Assembly (NCBI GenBank): GCA_016933355.1
Contig: JAFGBC010000148.1
Span: 1-12,951, forward strand
Direction of reading: 5' to 3'
Length of the DNA: 12,951 nucleotides
Origin: Candidatus Aminicenantota bacterium
GTDB lineage: Bacteria > Acidobacteriota > Aminicenantia > Aminicenantales > JAFGBC01
This document shows, piece by piece, positions 7,582 through 12,951 of the stretch; within the stretch, counting starts at the first letter, position 1, and the number at the start of each line of letters is the position of its first letter. The position numbers were made by a program, and so were the translations under genes. The notes below the pieces were generated by a model. It made no database searches. It saw only the letters and a program-made list of their open reading frames with translations, and was not told the origin of the DNA.

Positions 7582-8702
7582 CAGGTCCAGACCCCGGGGA
7601 TGGCCGTTCGGCAATAAGGGCAGCGGCCGTCTTTGAGGTCCAGGCGGCGGATGTCGAAGACATAGCGCTCGATGAGCGTTCGTCCGCAGCCGGGGCAGAC
7701 CGTATTTTCGGCCGCATGGCCGGGGACATTGCCGATGTAGACAAAGCGCAAGCCCTCTTCGAGGGCGACGGCGCGGGCCTTCTCCAGCGTCGAGACCGGG
7801 GTCGGCGGGAGGTTCTTCATCATGTACATGGGCTGGAAGCGCGAAAAGTGGACGGGGACGTCGGGCCCGGCCGCCTCGCGGACCCAGCGGGCCATGTCGC
7901 GGATCTCGGCCGGGTCGTCGTTGAGGGTGGGGATGACGAGATAGACGATCTCGAGCCAGACCTTGCCCGCCGCGATCGTTCGGATCGCCTCCAGCACCGG
8001 CTTGAGCTCTCCCCGGACGTACTCCCGGTAGAAGCCGTCCCGAAAGGCCTTGAGGTCGACCTTGACGGCGTCCACGACCTCGAGCAAGGCCTCGAGCGGC
8101 TCGCGGTTGATGTGGCCGCCGGTGACGACGGCGCTCTTGAGGCCGCGGCGCCGGGCCGCGACGGCCGTATCGTACATGTATTCGTAGAAGACGACGGGTT
8201 CCGAGTAGGTGTAGGCGATCGAAGCGCAACCCGTCCGGAGGGCGGCCGCGACGACGGCCTCGGGGAGGAGGTCGCTGTGGCGGACCTGCTCGGGCCGGAC
8301 CTGGGAGATCTCCCAATTCTGGCAGAACCTGCAGTTGACGTTGCAGCCGGCCGAGGCGATCGAGAAGGACGTCGTCCCCGGCCGGAAATGAAAGAAGGGC
8401 TTCTTCTCGATCGGATCGACGTTGGCCGCGCAGGCCTTGCCGTAGACGAGCGTCACGTAGCGGCCGTCCCGGTTTTCGCGGACGCCGCAGTAGCCCCGTT
8501 CCTTGTCGCCGAGCCGGCAGTTCCGCGGGCAGAGGACGCATTCGACCTCGCGGTCGGGGAGCTTGCGGTAGTAGCGCGCCTCGACGTCGGACAGGTTCGC
8601 GCTCGGGCCGAACGCGTAGAGCTCCTCCAGGAACGGACAGGGTCCGGCGCCGAGGACGACGCCGGCGCCCGCCGCGGTCCGCAGGAATCGTCGTCTGTTC
8701 AT
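7581..8702 (-). CDS. amrS: AmmeMemoRadiSam-type radical SAM protein (AmrS family) with Tat-like signal peptide
   Basis: A 373-residue protein related to pyruvate formate-lyase activating enzymes. The radical SAM cluster motif is C120-x3-C124-x2-C127 within SAGCNVNCRFCQNW. An N-terminal cysteine group (C55, C58, C62, C72 in CVLCPRNC...GYCGVR) and a C-terminal rubredoxin-like knuckle (CPGC 336-339, CPYC 361-364) are typical of the AmrS group. Its natural reaction is not established as far as I know. The N-terminus MNRRRFLRTAAGAGVVLGAG has a textbook twin-arginine motif. That is odd for an enzyme needing SAM and a low-potential electron donor. I chose ATG 8702 because GGGAG precedes it and it leaves 16 bases after the DUF362 stop. 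A longer start at 8750 would overlap that gene. No Memo or AMMECR1 partner is in the window. Confidence 0.9.
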   Translation of the reverse strand: MNRRRFLRTAAGAGVVLGAGPCPFLEELYAFGPSANLSDVEARYYRKLPDREVECVLCPRNCRLGDKERGYCGVRENRDGRYVTLVYGKACAANVDPIEKKPFFHFRPGTTSFSIASAGCNVNCRFCQNWEISQVRPEQVRHSDLLPEAVVAAALRTGCASIAYTYSEPVVFYEYMYDTAVAARRRGLKSAVVTGGHINREPLEALLEVVDAVKVDLKAFRDGFYREYVRGELKPVLEAIRTIAAGKVWLEIVYLVIPTLNDDPAEIRDMARWVREAAGPDVPVHFSRFQPMYMMKNLPPTPVSTLEKARAVALEEGLRFVYIGNVPGHAAENTVCPGCGRTLIERYVFDIRRLDLKDGRCPYCRTAIPGVWT

Positions 8703-8718
8703 GGCGCCGTCTCCCGCT

Positions 8719-9615
8719 TCAGGCTTCCTCTTCGACGACCTCGACCGCATCCGAACCCCCCCGTCCCAGTCCCATCCGTTCGGCGGTCGCGAGATAGCGG
8801 GGCTCGCGCCCTTCCTCGGCCAGCGTCGGCAGGCCGTGAGCGGCGCGGAGGGCTTCGATCATCCTCCAGCCGACGGCGTCGGTCGCGACCGGGTCGGTCC
8901 CGAAGACGAGCGTCTCCGCCCGGTCCGCCCACTGGGCGTGGTAAGCGGGGCCCCGGTGGTACTGGACGAGCAGCGCGTCGAGGACGGTCAGCCTGTGCTT
9001 AGTCGCGACCGGCGGCGCGGCGAAGACCTCGGCCACGAACGGGTCGCAGTGGTCGTCGTGATACTTGTTGGGATTATGGATGGCCCCGAAGTAGTTCTTC
9101 ATCCCGGCCGTGACGCCGGCCAGGCCGTGGTCCTTGAGAAGGGCCAGGCTGACCGACGCCGTCGCGAAGCGGCTCTGGATCGAGGCGAACAGGCTGCCGA
9201 TGTTCCCTTTCGCGTAGAGCTCGTCCTCGTAGCCGGCGCCGTCGGTGTCCGTGCCGTAGATCTTGACGCCGGACGATCCGAGGCTGAGCGCATAGCCTGC
9301 GTCCCGGAGCTCGCGGTTCGTCCGGTCCCAGATCAGGATGCTCTTGTCGGGGACGCCGGTCCCCTTGAACGCGGCGGCCAGCCCGAGGGCGACTTCGGGG
9401 CGGGTCGAGATCTTGCGTCCCCCGATCGTGTTGATCTTCAGGCCGACCCGGTCGGAGGGCCGGAAGAGCCGGCCCAGTCCCTCGTCCAGGGACGCGGCCC
9501 CGGTCAGAGCCCGGATGCCCCGCTCGTAGGCGCGGCGAAGGCGGGCCGGATCGATGTCGCCCGAGCGCTCTAGGATGCCGCGGACGCGGACCACGATCAC
9601 CTTCGGCTTGGCCAT
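8719..9615 (-). CDS. DUF362-family protein without iron-sulfur cysteines
   Basis: A 298-residue protein with DUF362 signatures: VGLKINTIGGRKISTRPEV (57-75), SILIWDRTNREL (92-103), GVTAGMKNYFGAIHNP (167-182) and the late segment VFGTDPVATDAVGWRMIE (237-254). Many DUF362 proteins carry ferredoxin-like 4Fe-4S motifs or a Tat signal; this one has neither. Its only cysteine is C190. It is therefore probably cytoplasmic and not an electron carrier itself. The family's activity is not defined to my knowledge. ATG 9615 is preferred because upstream in-frame codons run into the start of the divergent gene. The nearest SD-like bases are too close to the ATG, so the message may be nearly leaderless. It is first in the operon with the radical SAM gene, 16 bases apart. 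Confidence 0.85.
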   Translation of the reverse strand: MAKPKVIVVRVRGILERSGDIDPARLRRAYERGIRALTGAASLDEGLGRLFRPSDRVGLKINTIGGRKISTRPEVALGLAAAFKGTGVPDKSILIWDRTNRELRDAGYALSLGSSGVKIYGTDTDGAGYEDELYAKGNIGSLFASIQSRFATASVSLALLKDHGLAGVTAGMKNYFGAIHNPNKYHDDHCDPFVAEVFAAPPVATKHRLTVLDALLVQYHRGPAYHAQWADRAETLVFGTDPVATDAVGWRMIEALRAAHGLPTLAEEGREPRYLATAERMGLGRGGSDAVEVVEEEA

Positions 9616-9624
9616 TCCCTTTCG

Positions 9625-9653
9625 AAGGTACTCTTGTCTCCGCGGGTTGTCAA
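9625..9653 (-). promoter_or_regulatory. Candidate promoter for the DUF362-AmrS operon
   Basis: A perfect TTGACA on the minus strand (9653-9648) is followed after 17 bases by TACCTT (9630-9625), which matches only 3 of 6 consensus bases. Transcription would begin near 9618, just ahead of ATG 9615, implying an almost leaderless message. The -35 element is strong and the -10 is poor. Confidence 0.4.
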
Positions 9654-9678
9654 ACCGGGGAGGCGTTCGCCGGTCCGG

Positions 9679-9707
9679 TGGACATAGCGGAGGGGATAAG
9701 GTACATT
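9679..9707 (+). promoter_or_regulatory. Candidate promoter for the DUF6599 gene
   Basis: TGGACA at 9679-9684 (5 of 6) and TACATT at 9702-9707 (4 of 6) are separated by 17 bases. The start of transcription would be near 9714. That leaves a short leader containing the ribosome binding site GAGGAG at 9728-9733. Confidence 0.4.
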
Positions 9708-9739
9708 GAAAACAGGGCCCGCCGCCCGAGGAGCCGGTC

Positions 9740-10654
9740 ATGAAAACGGTCAGCCGCCTCGCTTGGACCTCCCTCGTCGTCCTCTCGTTCGCCGCCTTCC
9801 CGCCCGTCCTCCGGCCCGACGGGAAGGGCGAGGACCCGACCCGTCTTCTTCCGGCGCTTCCCGGATGGCATGCCGCCGAAGCCCCGCGCGCCTATCGTCC
9901 CGAAAACCTGTTCGAGTACATCAACGGCGCCGCCGAGGCCTATCTGAGCTACGACTTCAAGGCGCTCGCCGTCGGCGACTACGCCGCCGACGATTCCCCG
10001 GCCGCGCTGACGGTCGAGGTCTATGATATGGGGATCCCGCTCAACGCTTTCGGCATCTACGGCGCCGAGCGGTATGCCGACAGCCGCTTCCTGGAGGTCG
10101 GCACCCAGGGCTATGCCGAGGAGGGGGTCCTGAACTTCCTCCACGGCCGCTATTACGTGAAGCTCCTCTGCTTCGATTGCGGAGGGGACGGCACGGATAC
10201 GCTGCTGGGTTTCGCCCGCGCCGTCATCGCCCTGTCTCCCGACGAGCCGGTCGGCTTTCCCTCCCTCCTTCAAGCCTTTCCGCGCGAAGGGCTCGTCGCC
10301 CACTCCGAAAAATTTCTCCTCCGCAACGTCCTGGGTTTCGGCTTCCTCCGCAACGGCTACCTGGCCTCCTATGAGGTCGGCGAGGCCGCGTTCGACGGAT
10401 TCTTGGTCGAAGCCTCCGGCGGCGAAGAGGCCGAGACGATGATGGCCCGCTATCTGGAATTCCAGACCCGGAACGGCTGGACGACGAGCGACCTCGAAAA
10501 CGGCGCCGTCCGCCTTCAGGGACGCGCGGGCGACGAACAGCGTGTCGCTCGGGAAGGCCGCTTTTTTTTCGGGATGATCCGGGCACGCGGCGTTTCGCCG
10601 GAGACGAGCGCGGCATTTCTAAGAGACCTGCGCAAGGCGGTCGCGGCCTTCTAG
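9740..10654 (+). CDS. DUF6599-family secreted protein
   Basis: A 304-residue protein with a Sec-type signal peptide (MKTVSRLAWTSLVVLSFAAF, cleavage probably before residue 30). The segment NLFEYINGAAEAYLSYDF at 56-73 is the hallmark I associate with DUF6599. VEVYDMGIPLNAFGIYGAER (93-111) and NFLHGRYYVKL (132-142) are further conserved-looking stretches. There are no obvious catalytic residues. C144 and C147 (CFDC) form a close cysteine pair. The function is unknown, and the signal peptide puts it in the periplasm or outside. The start has GAGGAG six bases upstream. It is divergent from the DUF362-AmrS operon across only 124 bases, which suggests shared control and possibly a shared process. 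It converges on the Hpt gene, with 22 bases between the stops. Confidence 0.82.
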   Translation: MKTVSRLAWTSLVVLSFAAFPPVLRPDGKGEDPTRLLPALPGWHAAEAPRAYRPENLFEYINGAAEAYLSYDFKALAVGDYAADDSPAALTVEVYDMGIPLNAFGIYGAERYADSRFLEVGTQGYAEEGVLNFLHGRYYVKLLCFDCGGDGTDTLLGFARAVIALSPDEPVGFPSLLQAFPREGLVAHSEKFLLRNVLGFGFLRNGYLASYEVGEAAFDGFLVEASGGEEAETMMARYLEFQTRNGWTTSDLENGAVRLQGRAGDEQRVAREGRFFFGMIRARGVSPETSAAFLRDLRKAVAAF

Positions 10655-10676
10655 TGTGGCGCTTCGCTGCGCTCCG

Positions 10677-11039
10677 CTAGGTCGTTTTCCGCTCTTTCCA
10701 AAACCGCCGGAAGCGGTCGAGTTCCCGCCCGAACCGCTCGATCCGCCGGCTGAGCCGGGCGGCGCTCCGATTCTCCGCCGCCGCCTCGATCTCCCGGCAG
10801 ACCGCGCCCAACGCCCCCAAACGCAGGGTCAGCGAGGAGCCTTTCAAGCGATGGGCTTCCTTCGCGAGGTCCTCGAACCGGGCCGCGCGCTCCAGGCGCC
10901 GCATCCGAGAGGCTCCCCGGGCGGCATCCTTGAGGTAGACGGCGACGAGCTCGTCCAGGAAGGCGGCATCGCCTCCGGTCGCGCGGAGCGCCGCTTCTTC
11001 GTCCCAGGCGGGCGGCGTCGGCGCGGCGGGCTTGTTCAC
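10677..11039 (-). CDS. Stand-alone histidine phosphotransfer (Hpt) protein
   Basis: A 120-residue helical protein with an Hpt domain. The phospho-accepting residue is H63 in EAHRLKGSSL, and the upstream helices AFLDELVAVYLKDAARGASRMRRLE (about 26-50) are typical. It would shuttle phosphate between the receivers of the hybrid kinase and the receiver of the REC-GGDEF protein encoded just upstream. The start is GTG at 11039-11037. No other start codon exists in frame before an upstream TAA at 11078-11076, and no Shine-Dalgarno is visible. With only four bases after the preceding stop, translation probably depends on coupling to that gene. Confidence 0.88.
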   Translation of the reverse strand: MNKPAAPTPPAWDEEAALRATGGDAAFLDELVAVYLKDAARGASRMRRLERAARFEDLAKEAHRLKGSSLTLRLGALGAVCREIEAAAENRSAARLSRRIERFGRELDRFRRFWKERKTT

Positions 11040-11043
11040 GGCG

Positions 11044-12042
11044 TCAGGCCGGCTTGGCCCGTTTCCGGCCCCGCATTACGGCCGGCTTGAACAGGACGAC
11101 CAGGTTCCGGCCCCGGCCCTTGGCCTCGTAGAGGGCTTTGTCGCTGGCCTGGAGGAGCTGGCGGAGGGTCGCGTGCGGGAAGCTCTCCGAGGAGGCCGCC
11201 CCGCAAGAGATGGTTGCCCGCAGCCCGCCGCGTTCGGTCTTGAACCTCTGGCGCGCGACCGAGACGCGCAGCCGCTCGGCGATCTTTTCCAGGTTGGGCT
11301 TCTGGCAGTCGGGGAGGACGACGATCATCTCGTCCCCGCCGTAGCGCCCGATCTTGTTGTAGCGGCGCATGTTGGTCTTGAGGCAGCCCGCGATCCGGTT
11401 CAGGACCTGGTCGCCGACGGCGTGGCCGTAAGTGTCGTTGATCCTCTTGAAGTGGTCGACGTCGATCATGATGACGCCGATCGCGGTCCGCTCGCGGCGG
11501 GCCTTGTCGAGCGCGTCCTCGAAAAATTCGAGGATGGAGGAGCGGTTCCAGAGCCCGGTCAGGCTGTCGTGGGCGGCCATCTCCTTGAGCTCCTGCCGCG
11601 AGATGAGGAGCTTGTCCTCGAGCTCGAGGATACGCAGCCCGGTCTGGAGGCGGGCCTTGAGTTCGAGCAGGTTGACGGGCTTGGTCATGTAGTCGTCGGC
11701 GCCGGCCGAAAGGCCGCGGATGATGTCCTGGAAATAATCCCGCGCGGTCAGGAGGATGATGTAGGTGTAATTCTCCCGCTTCTTGCGCCGGATGCGGCGG
11801 CAGAGCTGGACGCCGTCCATCTTGGGCATCATCCAGTCCAGGATGGCCAGGCGGAGGCCCTTCCGGTCGATTTGGTCCCAGGCCTCTTCGCCGTTCTTGG
11901 CTCGGACGACGTCGAAGTCCCACTTCTTGAGCGTTTTCTCTAGGACTTTAGCGGCCAGGACGTCGTCGTCGGCGACCAGGATGGTCATCCGCTCGGACGG
12001 ATTTGGCTTGGAGATGCGGGTCGAGAGCTTAGCGCTGGGCAT
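11044..12042 (-). CDS. Response regulator with GGDEF (diguanylate cyclase) output domain
   Basis: A 332-residue protein. The receiver domain (about 20-135) has the acidic pocket D25-D27, phospho-acceptor D69 in LAILDWMMP, T99 and K121. The GGDEF domain (about 155-320) has D194 in MIDVDHFKRIND for metal binding and the signature RYGGDEMIV (233-241), with Met in place of the usual Phe. GGDEF domains make cyclic-di-GMP from two GTP. All core catalytic positions seem intact, so it is probably active. The product-inhibition site RxxD, seven and four residues before RYGG, reads R226-R-Y-N229, so its Asp is missing. ATG 12042 has AAGGGA upstream and overlaps the kinase gene by 14 bases. A start at M19 (11988) would also leave the receiver intact but lacks a good ribosome site. 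Confidence 0.92.
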   Translation of the reverse strand: MPSAKLSTRISKPNPSERMTILVADDDVLAAKVLEKTLKKWDFDVVRAKNGEEAWDQIDRKGLRLAILDWMMPKMDGVQLCRRIRRKKRENYTYIILLTARDYFQDIIRGLSAGADDYMTKPVNLLELKARLQTGLRILELEDKLLISRQELKEMAAHDSLTGLWNRSSILEFFEDALDKARRERTAIGVIMIDVDHFKRINDTYGHAVGDQVLNRIAGCLKTNMRRYNKIGRYGGDEMIVVLPDCQKPNLEKIAERLRVSVARQRFKTERGGLRATISCGAASSESFPHATLRQLLQASDKALYEAKGRGRNLVVLFKPAVMRGRKRAKPA

Positions 12043-12951
12043 GGGAATTTCCCTTTCGGACGCGTTCGAGCACGCCGCCGATCGTCTGGAACAGCTCGTC
12101 GGGGCGGAGCGGCTTGGACAGGTAGCCGTCCATCCCGGCCGCGAGACAGCGCTCGCGGTCGCCCTTGAGGGCATGGGCGGTCAGGGCGATGATCGGCAGA
12201 CGGCCGCCGCTTTGCGCTTCCCGCCGTCGGATCCGGGCCGTGACCTCGAACCCGTCGAGACGGGGCATCTCGACGTCCATCAGGACGAGGTCGAAGCGAT
12301 CCTTGTCCAGGAGCTGGAGGACGCGGCGGCCGTTGGCGGCCGAGGTGACGGCGTGGCCTTGCCGGGTCAGCATCCGCTCGGCCACCTTCTGGTTGATGAC
12401 GTCGTCCTCGGCCAGGAGGATCCGGAGCCGCGCGGAACCGCCCTGAGCCGGCCGACGGTCGATCCCGGGCCGAACACGCCGACTCCGCTTCCGCTCTCCC
12501 TTCGCCGCCGCCAGGACGAGACCGCGCAGCTCGGCGGGGTCGACCGGCTTGAGCAGAGAACCGAAAAACGGCCCGTCCGCCGCCGTCGCGCCGGCGCTGT
12601 CCGCCGTCGCAAGAAGGATGACAGGAAGGTCGGCCCGTCCGGGCAACTCCCGCAAGCGGGCCGCCCAGCTCCGCCCGTTTCCTCGGGGCAGCGTCGCATC
12701 GACGACGGCCAGCGCAACGGCCCGGGACCGTCCGCGCTTGTGGCCGAGAAGGGCCAGCGCCGATTCCCCGTCCGGAGCGGGCAGGACGGCGAGCCCCCAG
12801 CGGGACAGCAGGTCACAGACGATGCGCCGGGACGCGGCGTTGTCGTCGATGACGAGCGCAACCCTGTTTCGAACGGCGGACACGGCTGCGCCGCGGGCCG
12901 GCTTCCCGGGCCGGGCGGGCCGTCCGAGCCGGACCGTGAAGCGGAACGTGC
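12029..12951 (-). CDS. Hybrid sensor histidine kinase, C-terminal part (end of ATPase domain plus two receiver domains); 5' end outside window
   Basis: The frame stays open through the right window edge. The first visible codons (12949-12925) read TFRFTVRLG, which is how the HATPase domain of histidine kinases normally ends. A short Pro/Ala/Arg linker then leads into the first receiver, so the GTG at 12883 is internal rather than the start. Numbered from that GTG, receiver 1 has D13-D14, D62 and K112. After a basic linker (about 129-148), receiver 2 has E159-D160, phospho-acceptor D203 in LMDVEMPRLDG, T235 and K257. Both keep the residues needed for phosphorylation. This is the HATPase-REC-REC arrangement of hybrid kinases that lack their own Hpt; a separate Hpt gene lies two genes downstream. 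The sensor and dimerisation parts are not visible. Confidence 0.88.
   Translation of the reverse strand, partial: TFRFTVRLGRPARPGKPARGAAVSAVRNRVALVIDDNAASRRIVCDLLSRWGLAVLPAPDGESALALLGHKRGRSRAVALAVVDATLPRGNGRSWAARLRELPGRADLPVILLATADSAGATAADGPFFGSLLKPVDPAELRGLVLAAAKGERKRSRRVRPGIDRRPAQGGSARLRILLAEDDVINQKVAERMLTRQGHAVTSAANGRRVLQLLDKDRFDLVLMDVEMPRLDGFEVTARIRRREAQSGGRLPIIALTAHALKGDRERCLAAGMDGYLSKPLRPDELFQTIGGVLERVRKGNSHAQR

Noticed and set aside
7582..8541. Upstream in-frame extension of the spermidine-synthase-like gene by 320 codons
   Set aside because: This stretch is an out-of-frame reading of the AmrS gene, rich in Arg and Pro. The first start followed by plausible membrane sequence is ATG 7581, coupled to the AmrS stop.
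8640..8660. Lipoprotein box near the AmrS signal peptide (cysteine at residue 22)
   Set aside because: The residue before the cysteine is proline (GAGPC), which does not fit a lipobox. A twin-arginine signal fits better.
7716..9002. Plus-strand frame of 428 codons, and a similar one at 6607-7617
   Set aside because: Both are antisense to the AmrS, DUF362 and synthase-like genes. Their translations are low-complexity and rich in Asp, Gly, Arg and Ala, as expected from GC-rich antisense frames.
9616..9741. Longer N-terminus for the DUF362 protein starting at 9741
   Set aside because: It would overlap the divergent DUF6599 start and cover both candidate promoters. The extra residues show no family similarity.
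10655..10676. Possible terminator between the DUF6599 and Hpt genes
   Set aside because: Only a 4-bp GCGC stem with a 6-base loop (10659-10672) can be drawn, and no T-tract follows on either strand.

Overview
The window reads as GC-rich bacterial chromosome with tightly packed genes. It has Tat-type signal peptides, strong Shine-Dalgarno sites, an ECF sigma factor and a multi-step phosphorelay. The family mix is a GH123/DUF6067-like glycosidase, a Tat-signal AmrS-type radical SAM protein, DUF362, DUF6599, and a membrane-fused spermidine-synthase-like protein. That mix recalls Acidobacteriota or Candidatus Aminicenantes. This assignment is inferred from gene content, not from a marker gene. 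I saw no rRNA, tRNA, CRISPR array or insertion sequence.

Layout. (1) 1-840, minus: N-terminal 280 residues of a secreted GH123-like protein, cut by the window edge. (2) 841-1111: divergent intergenic region with a 12-bp inverted repeat and a sigma-70-like promoter. (3) 1112-3366, plus: three overlapping genes, namely an ECF sigma factor, a small one-pass membrane protein placed like an anti-sigma factor, and a 450-residue anchored protein with a pseudopilin-like C-terminus. (4) 3367-4647, minus: a class V aminotransferase with its own good promoter; its stop codon abuts that of the preceding gene. (5) 4839-5513, plus: a polytopic membrane protein. (6) 5437-9615, minus: an apparent three-gene operon in the order DUF362 protein, Tat-signal radical SAM protein (AmrS family), membrane-fused spermidine-synthase-like protein. 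(7) 9740-10654, plus: a divergent secreted DUF6599 protein. (8) 10677-12951, minus: a phosphorelay operon in the order hybrid histidine kinase (only its C-terminal end with two receiver domains is visible), REC-GGDEF response regulator, stand-alone Hpt protein.

How the parts may work together. In (8) the pieces form a complete relay. The kinase would phosphorylate its own receivers, pass phosphate to the Hpt protein, and the Hpt protein to the REC-GGDEF protein to control cyclic-di-GMP. In (3) the sigma factor and membrane partner would sense something at the envelope; the large third gene is either part of the sensor or its effector. Block (6)+(7) is the best candidate for an undescribed system. 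It combines a radical SAM enzyme with a Tat-type signal, a DUF362 protein without iron-sulfur cysteines, an integral-membrane methyltransferase-fold protein with altered polyamine-synthase motifs, and a divergently transcribed DUF6599 protein. No Memo or AMMECR1 partner is in the window. What this block makes or modifies cannot be told from sequence alone.
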